Shown piece after piece: positions 1 to 11,060 of a stretch of 39,530 nt of DNA. Origin of the DNA: Deltaproteobacteria bacterium (lineage in GTDB: Bacteria; Desulfobacterota_B; Binatia; UBA9968); contig JACPSF010000373.1 of NCBI GenBank assembly GCA_016193385.1, positions 1 to 39,530 of the forward strand, given 5' to 3'. Under the pieces are notes generated by a model. That model saw nothing but the letters and a program-made list of their open reading frames with translations, was not told where the DNA came from and ran no database searches. Numbering within the stretch: the first letter of the stretch is position 1; every line of letters begins with the position of its first letter. The position numbers were made by a program, and so were the translations under genes.

Positions 1-233
1 GGGATCTAATGAAGGGGAAGCGAGGGGAAGACAACGAGGCCAGGAAAGTGGGGATGTACTTGGTGAAAGAGCTGTGCGATTTGAGGCTACGGGAGATCGC
101 GGAACGGTTTGGGACAGGGAGCTATGGGGCGGTGGGTTGGGCCTGTCATGGAGTCGCGTCGAGGATGGAGTCGGATTCGAAGTTTCGTGAACGGGTGGCG
201 AGCATCTGGCAAGCTTGTCAACAAAAGATTTGA
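1..233 (+). CDS. C-terminal end of REP-associated (IS200/RAYT-like) transposase, 5' end outside window
   Basis: The reading frame is open to the left edge of the window, so the ATG at 9 is probably internal and only the last ~75 residues are visible. They form a basic helix-turn-helix-like tail: 'EARKVGMYLVKEL', then 'LREIAERFG', then 'SYGAVGWACHGV', ending in 'CQQKI'. From family knowledge, this tail is typical of REP-associated tyrosine transposases, where a DnaA/Trp-repressor-like helical segment follows the Y1 HUH catalytic domain. The catalytic domain itself is not in the window, so activity cannot be judged. The gene converges on the minus-strand binding-protein gene, with 26 bases between the stop codons. 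A bare DNA-binding protein is the alternative reading. Confidence 0.6.
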   Translation, partial: DLMKGKRGEDNEARKVGMYLVKELCDLRLREIAERFGTGSYGAVGWACHGVASRMESDSKFRERVASIWQACQQKI

Positions 234-259
234 CCCCTTCCTCGTAGATATGCCCCAGG

Positions 260-1258
260 CTACTTAATCACCCTGTTCGCCCGGACGAGCACGTGCTTTG
301 GTATCACAAGACCAAGTTGGTGCGCGGTCTTTAGGTTGATGAAAATCTCGAATTTTGTCGGCGGCGTCAGCGGCAGATCACCGGGTTTTGCGCCCTTCAG
401 GATGTCGACAACGTAGCCGGCGGCGCGCCGATATAAATCGGCTAAGTTCGCTCCGTAGGACATCAGACCGCCGACCTCTACGTATCGGCCTTCCTCGGTC
501 ATTGAGGGGAGGCGATTTTTTGTCGCGAGCTCGAAAACTTGTTTTGCGCGCTGACCCATCAGAGGATTCGCGACCACGATCAGCGCATCCAGACGTGCCG
601 TTTTGGCAACTCGAAAAGCTCCGGGCAAATCAGGAGTCGGCCCGCGTACTTCAAGAGAGCGCAGATCCAATTTAAAAGCCTGCGCCGCCGCGTTATACTC
701 TTTAAAAGCGATCGCCGGTCCAGGGCCGTCCGCATCCCAAAGAACACCGACTCGCGACATCTTTGGCAGCAGCTCTTTAAGCAGCTCCACGCGCTTCGCG
801 CTTAAGTCGCGACTCAGCCAGGCAAGCCCAGTTATATTCCCCCCAGGATGAGCGAAGCTCTCCACATAACCGGCGGCAACAGGATCGATAGAACTCAACA
901 TAACAATAGGGATCGTTTTGGTTGCGTCTCTAGCGGCACGAATCACCACATTATTAACCCCCATGATGACATCGACTTCCTGCTGTACGAACTCGCGCAC
1001 GAACGCAGGCATCCGATCCAGCCTGCCCTCCGCATAGCGGCGTTCGATCAGGACGTTCTTTCCCTCCACGTAACCGAGATCGCGCAACCCTTGCCGGAAT
1101 GCGTTGAACAGGGCTGAGTGGAGTGAGGGAATTCCAGGAGCGCCCGTCGAGAATATGAACCCTATCCGTGGCATGGCCTTCGGCGTCTGAGCCTCGGCTA
1201 GATAGAAAGAGGCAAAGATGAACGTACCCACTACTGAAACGAGGATCTTTTGCTTCAT
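260..1258 (-). CDS. ABC transporter substrate-binding protein, ABC_sub_bind family (orphan)
   Basis: 332 residues with a clear Sec signal peptide: a Lys-rich start, a hydrophobic core 'VSVVGTFIFASFYL', and a likely cut after 'AEA' near residue 23. The mature part is the two-lobed periplasmic fold of the ABC_sub_bind (TrpX-like) family: 'RIGFIFSTG', 'FRQGLRDLGYVEGKNV', 'GVNNVVIRAARDATKTIPIV' and 'LLPKMSRVGVLWD' are family landmarks. It should bind a small ligand in the periplasm; the ligand cannot be told from sequence. No permease or ATPase gene adjoins it, and such solitary binding proteins are common in uncultivated proteobacterial-type genomes. The ATG start is supported by the signal peptide, although no strong ribosome-binding site precedes it. 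Confidence 0.85.
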   Translation of the reverse strand: MKQKILVSVVGTFIFASFYLAEAQTPKAMPRIGFIFSTGAPGIPSLHSALFNAFRQGLRDLGYVEGKNVLIERRYAEGRLDRMPAFVREFVQQEVDVIMGVNNVVIRAARDATKTIPIVMLSSIDPVAAGYVESFAHPGGNITGLAWLSRDLSAKRVELLKELLPKMSRVGVLWDADGPGPAIAFKEYNAAAQAFKLDLRSLEVRGPTPDLPGAFRVAKTARLDALIVVANPLMGQRAKQVFELATKNRLPSMTEEGRYVEVGGLMSYGANLADLYRRAAGYVVDILKGAKPGDLPLTPPTKFEIFINLKTAHQLGLVIPKHVLVRANRVIK

Positions 1259-1279
1259 GGGTTAGTGATAGAAATTTTG

Positions 1280-1339
1280 TTTTGAGGGGCCAGCCACCGA
1301 GAACTCAGAATTACCCGTGACGACCCCGTCCCGGTCCGC
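1280..1339. repeat. Dispersed repeat, copy A
   Basis: Starts with TTTTGAGGGG and contains a 42-base core (1298-1339) that recurs at 4091-4132 with one mismatch. The 5' part differs by a one-base gap and a few substitutions. It lies about 20 bases upstream of the start of the binding-protein gene. Flanking sequence is not shared between the copies. Confidence 0.85.
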
Positions 1340-1447
1340 TTTACTTGATGGAGATTGCAGTCATTCAGGCTCAACTTTCCTGGAGCAGATTGACATCGAA
1401 TGACGAGCATCACTCCAGCAGAGATCAGGACTAAGCTCAACGGTTTC

Positions 1448-2224
1448 TCATTTAGAGCAATCATGAATCAGAGTTTGGACTCTTGCATAAGCGTCAGCCC
1501 TAGCTGCCACAATTCCATTGACTAGGGTAGTAGCTCGATTAAAAAGGAAAGATATCCCTTCTTTGTCGGTTGCCCTTCCACCCGACTCCTCCACTAAAAG
1601 CACTCCTGCGGCAATGTCCCACTCATTCTTGGGTCCGAGGCTAAAAGTCGCATCCGCCTTACCCGTGGCGACAAGGGCGAGCTTGTAGGCAATGGATCCC
1701 ACCGCTCGGACCTCTGCATAGCGCTCGAAGGGTTTAAATTTGCCGTTTTTAAACTCCGACCGGCTTGCTAAAATCACCAAACGTTCGCCGACCAAACGTC
1801 CAGATCGACTCGGCTCTCCATTCAACCAAATTCCCTCGCCACGACTAGCCGTGAAAAGCTCATCCGTAATCGGGTTATACACTGCCGCCATAACAGGACG
1901 CTGGTCCTGCACTAGAGCGACCGAAATAGCAAATTCCGGAATGCCACCCACGAGTTCTTTAGTTCCATCTATCGGATCTACAATCCAGACCCGTTTCTTC
2001 TTCAGACGGTCGCGGCTATCGAGGGTCTCCTCGGAAAGCCAGCCATCCTCCGGAAAGTTCTTCATCAGACATTCTGTTAAGATACGGTTGACCTCAAAAT
2101 CGATTCTGGTCACGAGATCCCCGTTCGCCTTACACTTTGTGTTAAGGTCGTTTGTGATGGACTGAAGGACACTTTTGCCCGCTCTTTGCATCGCTTTACG
2201 TAGTTGTTCCATCTCGTCTTTCAT
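1448..2224 (-). CDS. cysQ: 3'(2'),5'-bisphosphate nucleotidase (CysQ-like, inositol monophosphatase family)
   Basis: The product belongs to the lithium-sensitive phosphatase superfamily. The metal-binding signatures are present in order: 'WLSEE' near residue 60, 'WIVDPIDGTKEL' near 80, and 'EWDIAAGVLLVEESGG' near 200. CysQ hydrolyses PAP, the by-product of PAPS use, to AMP and phosphate. That fits its position directly downstream of the fused sulfurylase/APS-kinase gene, with which it is probably co-transcribed. The ATG at 2224 gives 258 residues, normal for the family, and clears the upstream stop. An ATG at 2275 would add 17 residues and overlap the upstream gene by 29 bases; it has an AAGGGG element about 11 bases before it and cannot be excluded. 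A true inositol monophosphatase is the main alternative. Confidence 0.85.
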   Translation of the reverse strand: MKDEMEQLRKAMQRAGKSVLQSITNDLNTKCKANGDLVTRIDFEVNRILTECLMKNFPEDGWLSEETLDSRDRLKKKRVWIVDPIDGTKELVGGIPEFAISVALVQDQRPVMAAVYNPITDELFTASRGEGIWLNGEPSRSGRLVGERLVILASRSEFKNGKFKPFERYAEVRAVGSIAYKLALVATGKADATFSLGPKNEWDIAAGVLLVEESGGRATDKEGISFLFNRATTLVNGIVAARADAYARVQTLIHDCSK

Positions 2225-2246
2225 GACCGCGTAAAGTAATAAACCT

Positions 2247-4406
<2,160 letters not shown>

Positions 4407-4781
4407 TCACCGCTCTGCACCCCGAGCCTTTGGCATCCTCTCTTTATGCTCCCTCCAGTGCTGTTCGAGATGGAGCCTGGCGTTGTCCGCGTTGGCGGGG
4501 TCTTTCCATTTCACTTGTTTAAGGCGGGCCCGCGCGCTTTTCAGGTGCGGGATGTCGAGCGCTCCGGTGTGATCGTGGTGGGGAAGATGGCGCAATTTTT
4601 TTCCGTCCTTAGCCGTTTCAATCGCGGCAAATGCAGCATCGGGGAGGGTGCTGATGTAGGCCTGGCTCCATTCCTCTGCCAGCGCGAAGGGCGCTCTCGC
4701 GAGGAGAAGCCAAAGGATGAACTTGGGGAACCAAGCACGCCAGATTGCGCCCACTCTTCTCATATCCGTAAATCTGTGCAC
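4407..4781 (-). CDS. Small secreted protein with an 'LPDxxFA ... LPHHD ... LPHL' module (possibly DUF6582)
   Basis: About 118-124 residues. An N-terminal hydrophobic segment 'FILWLLLARAPFALA' followed by EEW looks like a signal peptide cut after ALA. The mature part has 'STLPDAAFAAIE', 'DGKKLRHLPHHDHTG', 'LDIPHLKSARARL' and 'LEQHWREH'. This order resembles a small module often found at the end of phage head or protease proteins, catalogued I believe as DUF6582; the name is from memory. Function is unknown. The start is either GTG at 4781, 8 bases past the upstream stop, or ATG at 4763; neither has a strong ribosome-binding site. It is the last gene of the lon-led series. The opposite strand has an open frame here, but the signal peptide and module favour this one. 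Confidence 0.65.
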   Translation of the reverse strand: MHRFTDMRRVGAIWRAWFPKFILWLLLARAPFALAEEWSQAYISTLPDAAFAAIETAKDGKKLRHLPHHDHTGALDIPHLKSARARLKQVKWKDPANADNARLHLEQHWREHKERMPKARGAER

Positions 4782-4788
4782 CGACCTG

Positions 4789-6198
4789 TCAAACGCTCGT
4801 CTTGACCGAGGAAGGGCTCCCCCTCAGAGTCTCTTCCGCCACCCGGGATAGGAGGTGGTCGTTTTGATGGTCCAAGGCGAAGACCCGGAACTGGACCACC
4901 TTGGATGGAATGAATTCGAAGAGTTCTGAGAGGGACTCCGTGGCGACCTCTCCCGTGGAGGGGTCGTAGATATAAATCTGTTTTTTTCCCATCGCAAACG
5001 GGCTTTCGGGGCGGGGATCCTGGGTTGCCAGGTCCACCCGGAAGACCAGACCCTCTGCGGAGGCCGGGAGGGCGGATCGGATGCGTCTTTCCCAATCCGC
5101 GTCCTGGATCAGGGCCACGCCGAAGCGGAGTTCATTCAAGGATAGGGTCCGATCGTATGCCATCTTCCATTTGATGTCTCGATCCAAAATTCTCCCCCAC
5201 TCCCGGGCCAGCGTTTTGTTTTTAGCGCTGCGGCGCCAGCGGGAGACCTCCTCCAAGAGGGACCAGTCGGTGAGGCGCAGATAGTCCTCCATGTGGTCGA
5301 GCGGGTTGCCGGGAAAGATCAGCCGCATCGTCTCAGGAAAGATCTCCCTCAGATGGAGGTCGATGGCCCGCGTGGTCCGGTGATAATAGACATTGGTGTA
5401 AAGATAGAGCCGGGCGTTGAGGAACATGGTCAGGGCCGCGTTGCCGGCTTTGTGTAGGGTCAGGCCCTTGGGAGAGAAAAACGTGTAGTGGATGAGCCGC
5501 TCGCGGTCAACGGGACCGACGGCGACGCCGCACATGTAGGAGTCCCGCGAAACGTAGTCGAGGTTGTCGAACGTGAAAATCCCGCTGGTCAAGGGCTGCA
5601 GGAACTTCAGCCAGCGCGGTTTGGTCGCGTCTTCCCCGCCGTCCTTCTTGATCGGAAAGGCGATGTCGTCCGGCTGCAACTCCTCGCCGGGAGCGAAGGG
5701 GCCGCTCGGGCCGCGACGGATCTGGCGGATCAAGTCGCCGAGCTTTTCGCGGATGATCGCCTGACCCAGATCCTCGTGGGTAATTTTGAACTCGTGCAGA
5801 AAGTTGTCGTCGAAGAAGTGCCCAAAGGGACCGTGTCCGAGATCGTGCAAGAGCCCGGTGAGCCTCATGGTCTCTTCGATGAACGGTGCGGACGGGCACT
5901 CGTCTCCCAACACCCCGTAGAGCGACGGGTAGAGATGCTTGGCGAACTCTCCGGCGAGGTGCATGGCCCCCAGGGAGTGTTGAAAGCGGCTGTGCTCCGC
6001 CGAAGGGTAGACCCAACGCGCGCTCTGCAGCTGGTAGATGTAGCGGAGCCTTTGCACCCACGGGGAGTCGATGATGTGCTTCTCCGTGATCTCACCTCGC
6101 TTCTCCGGTACGGTGAACTGGATATAGCGATGGATGGGGTCAGCGATCAGGGCTGTACCCTCGTATTCGCTCTGCATCGGTGGGGAGACGTTGCTCAC
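4789..6198 (-). CDS. HD superfamily phosphohydrolase (COG1078, dGTPase-like)
   Basis: About 469 residues. The HD metal-site signature is complete: 'RFQHSLGAMHLAG' (first His), 'LLHDLGHGPFGHFF' (His-Asp and the extra His pair) and 'DNLDYVSRDSYMCG' (last Asp). N-terminal 'DPIHRYIQF' and 'QRLRYIYQL' are typical of the COG1078 branch, related to dNTP triphosphohydrolases. The substrate is likely a nucleotide or dNTP but is not settled by sequence. The GTG at 6198 is favoured because its GTGA overlaps the archease stop by four bases and an AGGTGA lies about 10 bases upstream. ATG at 6225 or 6177 are alternatives. The coupling suggests co-translation with archease. Confidence 0.85.
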   Translation of the reverse strand: MSNVSPPMQSEYEGTALIADPIHRYIQFTVPEKRGEITEKHIIDSPWVQRLRYIYQLQSARWVYPSAEHSRFQHSLGAMHLAGEFAKHLYPSLYGVLGDECPSAPFIEETMRLTGLLHDLGHGPFGHFFDDNFLHEFKITHEDLGQAIIREKLGDLIRQIRRGPSGPFAPGEELQPDDIAFPIKKDGGEDATKPRWLKFLQPLTSGIFTFDNLDYVSRDSYMCGVAVGPVDRERLIHYTFFSPKGLTLHKAGNAALTMFLNARLYLYTNVYYHRTTRAIDLHLREIFPETMRLIFPGNPLDHMEDYLRLTDWSLLEEVSRWRRSAKNKTLAREWGRILDRDIKWKMAYDRTLSLNELRFGVALIQDADWERRIRSALPASAEGLVFRVDLATQDPRPESPFAMGKKQIYIYDPSTGEVATESLSELFEFIPSKVVQFRVFALDHQNDHLLSRVAEETLRGSPSSVKTSV

Positions 6199-6620
6199 AA
6201 CTCGAAGTTCACCTGGGCAGTCCACTGATCTCCGGTCTTATCCATCCGACTTTGGTGATAGGCCACCGCGCGGATGTCGCGCTGGATCTCGTGACGGTCG
6301 GGATCAAACTTTTCCCCGCACACCTCTCCGCGGACGTAGTCTTCTCTGGCCTCGTGAACTCGGACTTCCTTGAGCAGGTATCCGCTCCCCTGGTAGAGGT
6401 AGAGGAGTTCGCGCATCCAGTTCACCAACAGGTCGTCGCGGTTGACCCCTTCCACCTCCAAGGGCAGGCGCTCACGTACCTCGATCGTTTCGATGTCCGT
6501 GATTAGGTCAAAGAGCGCAAAGGCCGAGTTGGCGAACAGCTCCGCCTGCGTCCCGCCAAAGACCTTAATGAGTAAGTCTGACGAACGGCTCAAAATCCGA
6601 TATTTCTTTAGATCCACCAT
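6195..6620 (-). CDS. Archease family protein
   Basis: 141 residues from the ATG at 6620, which follows GAGG at a 6-base spacing; the longer frame to 6728 runs into larB and is rejected. Archease landmarks are visible: N-terminal 'RSSDLLIKVFG' with the conserved Asp, 'ANSAFALFDLITD', 'LLVNWMRELLYLY', 'GEKFDPDRHEI' and a C-terminal 'VNFEL' where the family usually has an Asp-containing 'V.FDI'. Archease is known to activate the RtcB RNA ligase by promoting its guanylylation. No rtcB lies in this window, so the partner is elsewhere or the protein has another role. It sits between larB (26-base gap) and the HD gene (4-base overlap). Confidence 0.85.
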   Translation of the reverse strand: MVDLKKYRILSRSSDLLIKVFGGTQAELFANSAFALFDLITDIETIEVRERLPLEVEGVNRDDLLVNWMRELLYLYQGSGYLLKEVRVHEAREDYVRGEVCGEKFDPDRHEIQRDIRAVAYHQSRMDKTGDQWTAQVNFEL

Positions 6621-6646
6621 GGACTGCCTCGGGATTCGCAATGATT

Positions 6647-7396
6647 TTATAGCTGATTGATGAGGCTTGCGGCAAAGCCCGCTCCAAAGCCGTTGTCGAT
6701 GTTGACAACGGTGACGCCGGCGACGCATGAGTTGAGCATGCCCAGCAGCGCAGCCACCCCCTGAAAGCTAGCGCCGTAGCCGACGCTCGTGGGAACGGCG
6801 ATGACCGGCTTGTTTACCATACCTGCAACCACGCTTGGCAACGCGCCCTCCATGCCGGCAACGACGACTAAGACCGAGGCGGAAAAGAGCCGCTCCCGGT
6901 TCTCCAAAAGGCGGTGGATGCCGGCCACGCCGACATCGAAAAGGCGTTCCACCCGGTTCCCCATCACCTCACCCGTCAGAGCGGCCTCTTCGGCTATGGG
7001 GATATCGGAGGTCCCCGCACAGATCACCAGAATTGGGCCTCTCCCCCTTACCCGGATGGCGGTTGGAGTCCAGGTTGCGGCGCGGGCTTGCGGATGATAA
7101 TGGAGTCCCTTGATTTGGCGTTTTAGGCTCGCCATCTTTTCGGGGGAAAGGCGGGTGATGAGAACGTTGGCGCGTCGGCGCCGCAGCGCCTGGGCAATCG
7201 CTGCGATCTTGGGAGCGCTCTTTCCCTCTCCCATGATGACCTCGGGGAATCCCTGCCTGAGCGCCCGGTGATGGTCTACCTTGGCGAAACCGAGATCTTC
7301 GAACGGTAGGTGACGGAGCCGTTCTAGGGCCCGTTCGACGGTCACCTTACCCTGCCTGACCTTTTCTAACAGTTCCGCCAGCGCGTCAGCATTCAT
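6647..7396 (-). CDS. larB: LarB, nickel-pincer cofactor biosynthesis carboxylase/hydrolase
   Basis: 249 residues. The C-terminal half is a PurE-like (AIR carboxylase) fold: '[20 protein letters not shown]', '[16 protein letters not shown]', '[16 protein letters not shown]' and the ending '[15 protein letters not shown]'. The N-terminal ~110 residues, with '[13 protein letters not shown]', match the LarB-specific extension. LarB carboxylates the pyridine ring of nicotinic acid adenine dinucleotide and cleaves its phosphoanhydride, the first step towards the nickel-pincer nucleotide of lactate racemase-type enzymes. larC and larE are not in the window. The gene is 33 bases after thiL and 26 before archease on the minus strand, consistent with one transcript. 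Confidence 0.9.
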   Translation of the reverse strand: MNADALAELLEKVRQGKVTVERALERLRHLPFEDLGFAKVDHHRALRQGFPEVIMGEGKSAPKIAAIAQALRRRRANVLITRLSPEKMASLKRQIKGLHYHPQARAATWTPTAIRVRGRGPILVICAGTSDIPIAEEAALTGEVMGNRVERLFDVGVAGIHRLLENRERLFSASVLVVVAGMEGALPSVVAGMVNKPVIAVPTSVGYGASFQGVAALLGMLNSCVAGVTVVNIDNGFGAGFAASLINQL

Positions 7397-7429
7397 CTTT
7401 CTGATTCTTGGACCTGTGCGAATCGACGA

Positions 7430-8425
7430 TTAGCTTCCGGGTTTGAAGTGGTCGTGGCCGGCTACGGGAACGGAAACGGGCTCTCCTCTGCCATTGACCA
7501 CTTTGATGCCTTCGCCGGGGGGCACGCACTCCCCGATCCGAGCGATGGGGACGCCTAGCCTCTTTTGGATTTTCCCTAGGCGTGGGCGATCCCGGCGCCG
7601 CAGGCAGAAAAGAAGTTCATAGTCCTCCCCGCCCGTCAGGGCATAAAAGGAACCCTTGGAGCCGACCCAATTTCGATAAGCGGGTGAAAGGGGTAACGCG
7701 TCCTGCCAGACGACGGCGCCAACACCGCTGGCTTTGCAGATGTGGCCAAGATCCTGAAGCAGTCCGTCGCTCACGTCAATCATGGCTTTGGCTAGTCTTT
7801 CTCGGGCTAGCAGGGCGCCGGCCTTGAGACGGGCCGTCGGAAAGTGATGGCGGGAGAGAAGATGGGCAATCCCACGGCGCTTGGCTTTTTGTCTTTTTCT
7901 CTTCAGAAGTTCAAGTCCGAGAGCAGAGTCTCCGAGTGTGCCAGTGACATAAAGGTCATCGCCGATTCTGCCGCCACTTCGTCTAACCACTCCATAAGGG
8001 GCGTACCCCACCAGGGTTGCACTGATGAGGAAGCGCTCGGCGGCGCTTGTATCCCCGCCGATTAGAGCGACGCCGGTGTCGGATGCCAGAGCGCGAATTC
8101 CCCGGTAAAATTCTTCTATATCCTTGACCTTAAAGTCAACAGGAATTCCTAAGGAAAGGATCAGGTAAGCGGGACTTCCTCCCATCGCCGCCAGATCGCT
8201 CAAGTTTACCGCAAGGGTCTTATAGCCCAGCCCGTAGAATGAGCACCATTTCAGATTGAAGTGAACGCCCTCGAGCAGCAGGTCTGCGGTAATGAGGAGG
8301 GAACGCTTTGGGCACTCTACCCAAGCAGCATCGTCTCCGATTCCTAAGCGCACCCCGGGACCCGGTGAGGTGGCCTTGCGGATCCTCTCGATCAGACCGA
8401 ACTCCCCTAACTGTCTTAACCGCAT
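7430..8425 (-). CDS. thiL: Thiamine-monophosphate kinase
   Basis: 331 residues, normal for ThiL, of the PurM/AIRS-like ATP-binding fold. Motifs in order: 'GIGDDAAWV', 'DLLLEGVHF', 'NLSDLAAMGG', 'LIGGDTSA', 'VTGTLGDSALGLELL', 'MIDVSDGLLQDL' and 'GGEDYELLF'. It phosphorylates thiamine monophosphate to the cofactor thiamine diphosphate. The start ATG shares one base with the stop of lon (TGATG), so translation is probably coupled to lon. No thiamine riboswitch or other thi gene is near, so regulation is likely that of the lon transcript. Confidence 0.95.
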   Translation of the reverse strand: MRLRQLGEFGLIERIRKATSPGPGVRLGIGDDAAWVECPKRSLLITADLLLEGVHFNLKWCSFYGLGYKTLAVNLSDLAAMGGSPAYLILSLGIPVDFKVKDIEEFYRGIRALASDTGVALIGGDTSAAERFLISATLVGYAPYGVVRRSGGRIGDDLYVTGTLGDSALGLELLKRKRQKAKRRGIAHLLSRHHFPTARLKAGALLARERLAKAMIDVSDGLLQDLGHICKASGVGAVVWQDALPLSPAYRNWVGSKGSFYALTGGEDYELLFCLRRRDRPRLGKIQKRLGVPIARIGECVPPGEGIKVVNGRGEPVSVPVAGHDHFKPGS

Positions 8426-10920
8426 CAGGCCCTAAGCGGAATCGATTTTTCCCGGCCGCCCCTTTCTAACGGCTTCTCTTTCTTCCAGCGTTTGCCCTTC
8501 GTACCTTTTGGTTTTTTAGGCGCGATCAGGGACTGAGTGGAACCTTTCCGGGCGGTCCTGTCGAGCAACGCTTCCTTGAGAACCTCGCCCATGTTGTTGG
8601 CCAGGGTGACCTTCAATTTGCGCCGCAGGTGCTTGGGAATCTCATCGAGGTCCTTCTGGTTTTTTTCCGGAACGATGATTGTCCGGATTCCTGCGCGGAA
8701 GGCAGCGAGGCATTTTTCTTTCAACCCACCGACCGGTAAGACCCTTCCCCGCAGGGTGATCTCTCCGGTCATCGCGACGTCCCGGCTGACTCGCCGTTTG
8801 GTGAGCGCGGAGGTCAGGGCGGTCGCCATCGTGATGCCCGCCGAGGGTCCGTCCTTGGGAATCGCCCCCGCCGGGACATGGATATGAATGTCGAGCTTTT
8901 GGTAAAAATCCTCGTCGATGCCTAGCTCTCTGGCATGGGAGCGAGCGTAGCTCACCGCTGCCTGGGCGGATTCCTTCATCACGTCGCCTAGCTGCCCGGT
9001 CAGGGTCAGATTCCCCCGGCCCTTGGACAGCGAGGCCTCGATATAGAGAACTTCTCCGCCCGTGCTGGTCCAGGCCAGGCCGGTGGCAACCCCGACTTCG
9101 TGCTGTTCCTGCTCCGTGTCCGGCAAAAATTTGGGTGGTCCCAGGAACAGGTGGAGGTTCGCTCGCGTCACCCGGGTTAGGTCTTTTTTTCCCTCAGCCA
9201 ACTTGCGCGCAACTTTACGGCAGATCGAGGCGATCTCCCGCTCCACATTTCTTAACCCCGCCTCTTTGGTGTACTGGGAGATAATGCGCAGCAGCGCATC
9301 ATCCGAGATCTCCAAATGCTTGGTGGAAATCCCGTTGTCCTCGAGCTGGCGAGGGATCAGGAACCTGCGCGCAATCTCCTGTTTCTCCTCGTTGGTGTAA
9401 CCCGAGAGCTGAATAACCTCCATCCGATCGGCGAGCGCCGGCGGTACCGGGTCCAGCAGGTTGGCCGTGCAGATGAAGAGGGCATTGGAGAGATCAAACG
9501 GCAAATTCAGGTAATGGTCGCTGAAGGCATGGTTCTGCTCCGGATCCAGGACCTCTAGGAGCGCGGCCGAAGGGTCCCCGCGGAAGTCGGTCCCGACTTT
9601 GTCGATTTCGTCCAGCATGAATACGGGGTTGTTCGAGCCGGCTTGTTTGACGCCTTGGATGATTCTGCCAGGCAAGGCCCCCACATAGGTCCGCCTGTGT
9701 CCGCGGATCTCTGCCTCATCCCGGATCCCACCGAGAGAGACCCGAACAAAGTTCCTGCCGAGCGCGCGAGCTATCGATTTGCCTAAGGAGGTCTTGCCGA
9801 CACCCGGTGGTCCCACGAAGCAGAGGATGGGGCCCTTGATCTTCCGCTTGAGCTTGTTGACGGCTAGGTATTCCAGGATTCTCACCTTGACTTTTTCCAG
9901 GTTGTAATGATCTTCGTCGAGAACTTGCTTGGCCTTTTGGATGTTCAGTTTGTCTTTCGTCTTTTTGCTCCACGGAAGCTCGACGAGCCAATCCATGTAA
10001 GTACGGACCAGGGACGCCTCCGAGGACTCGGGGTGCATCTGTTCCAGCCGCTTCAGCTGCTTTTCCGCCTCCCGTTTCACCTCGAGGGGCATCTTGGCCT
10101 TTTCGATCAGTTTCTTAAGCTCGTGGATCTCCTCAGTTCGCTCGTCTCCCTCGCCCAGTTCTTGCTGGATTTGCTTAAGCTGCTCGCGCAAGAAATAATC
10201 CCGCTGCGTCTTGCTCATCTCTTCTTTGGCCTGATTTTGGATACGGGCCTGCATCGCCGAGAGTTCCAGTTCGCGGCTCAGAAGCTCGTTGACTTTTTTT
10301 AGGCGCGCCACGGGGTCGAAAATCTCGAGGATGCCCTGGCTCTCCTCGATTTTGAGGCGCAGGTTTGAGGCGACGAGGTCGGCGAGCACACCGGGATCGC
10401 TGATGTTATCGGTCACCATTACGATCTCCGGTGGCAGGTTTTTGAGATTCAGGATCTGCTCGATCTTTTCCTTGACGCTGCGCGTCAAGGCTTCGACCTC
10501 TATGGAAACCTCCTGTAAGGGGGGTTCGGTTACCTTGCCGATTTTGACCTCGTAAAACGGCCGCTCACGAACGTAGTTTTGTATTTCACCTTTGGAGAGG
10601 CCCTGCACGAGGACCTTCACCCGGCCGTCCGCGAGCTTAAGCATGCGCATGATGGACGCTACGGTTCCGACCCGGTAGATATCGTCAGGTTTAGGATTGT
10701 CTTCGGCTGAATTTTTCTGCGCCACCAGGAAGATAAGGCGCTCTCGGGAAAGAGCTTCTTCCACCGCCCGGATCGAGATGTCCCGGCCCACGAAGAGCGG
10801 AAGCATCATGTAAGGGTAGATGACGATATCGCGAACGGGAAGGAGCGGAATCAGGTCAGGGACCTCGACCTGAGATGCCTTGCCTTCCTGAGGATCGACA
10901 TTCCATTGGGTCTCGCTCAT
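8425..10920 (-). CDS. lon: ATP-dependent protease Lon (LonA type)
   Basis: 831 residues: substrate-binding LON domain ~22-215, a coiled-coil stretch ~210-300, AAA+ module with Walker A 'GPPGVGKTS' near 370 and Walker B 'VFMLDEIDK' near 433, and a C-terminal Ser-Lys protease domain with 'KDGPSAG' (Ser693) and 'GGLKEK' (Lys736). It degrades misfolded and regulatory proteins in the cytoplasm, fitting its place after the chaperone genes. The last ~40 residues form a Lys/Arg-rich tail beyond the normal fold. GGGAGG precedes the ATG at a short spacing. It heads a tightly packed series running into thiL, larB, archease, the HD gene and a small secreted protein. Confidence 0.97.
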   Translation of the reverse strand: MSETQWNVDPQEGKASQVEVPDLIPLLPVRDIVIYPYMMLPLFVGRDISIRAVEEALSRERLIFLVAQKNSAEDNPKPDDIYRVGTVASIMRMLKLADGRVKVLVQGLSKGEIQNYVRERPFYEVKIGKVTEPPLQEVSIEVEALTRSVKEKIEQILNLKNLPPEIVMVTDNISDPGVLADLVASNLRLKIEESQGILEIFDPVARLKKVNELLSRELELSAMQARIQNQAKEEMSKTQRDYFLREQLKQIQQELGEGDERTEEIHELKKLIEKAKMPLEVKREAEKQLKRLEQMHPESSEASLVRTYMDWLVELPWSKKTKDKLNIQKAKQVLDEDHYNLEKVKVRILEYLAVNKLKRKIKGPILCFVGPPGVGKTSLGKSIARALGRNFVRVSLGGIRDEAEIRGHRRTYVGALPGRIIQGVKQAGSNNPVFMLDEIDKVGTDFRGDPSAALLEVLDPEQNHAFSDHYLNLPFDLSNALFICTANLLDPVPPALADRMEVIQLSGYTNEEKQEIARRFLIPRQLEDNGISTKHLEISDDALLRIISQYTKEAGLRNVEREIASICRKVARKLAEGKKDLTRVTRANLHLFLGPPKFLPDTEQEQHEVGVATGLAWTSTGGEVLYIEASLSKGRGNLTLTGQLGDVMKESAQAAVSYARSHARELGIDEDFYQKLDIHIHVPAGAIPKDGPSAGITMATALTSALTKRRVSRDVAMTGEITLRGRVLPVGGLKEKCLAAFRAGIRTIIVPEKNQKDLDEIPKHLRRKLKVTLANNMGEVLKEALLDRTARKGSTQSLIAPKKPKGTKGKRWKKEKPLERGGREKSIPLRA

Positions 10921-10944
10921 AAGCCTCCCATCTTCATTAAGGAG

Positions 10945-10980
10945 AAACTAAGCCTATTGAGTCTGGACGTCAACCAGACT
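10945..10980 (-). promoter_or_regulatory. Possible lon promoter with an operator-like palindrome
   Basis: On the minus strand, TTGACG (10968-10973) is followed after 17 bases by TAGTTT (10945-10950), a fair -35 but weak -10. The -35 lies inside a perfect inverted repeat, AGTCTGG (10960-10966) and CCAGACT (10974-10980), with a 7-base spacer. This placement suggests a repressor or activator site, but nothing identifies the protein. Confidence 0.35.
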
Positions 10981-11060
10981 TTTCGAGGATACGCGATCTG
11001 GAGAAAGATCCCAATCGGTTCGAAGAGCGGAGCGCAGGCTGCCCCTGGTTGCGAAACGGA

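Noticed and set aside
1255..1464. 69-residue minus-strand open frame between the binding protein and cysQ
   Set aside because: It is built largely from repeat copy A plus flanking sequence, has no recognisable fold, and such repeat-derived frames recur artificially.
4446..4805. 119-residue plus-strand open frame opposite the small secreted protein
   Set aside because: The minus-strand frame has a signal peptide, a recognisable module and an operon context; this one has none.
5488..6228. 246-residue plus-strand open frame
   Set aside because: It lies wholly antisense to the HD phosphohydrolase, whose catalytic motifs are intact on the other strand.
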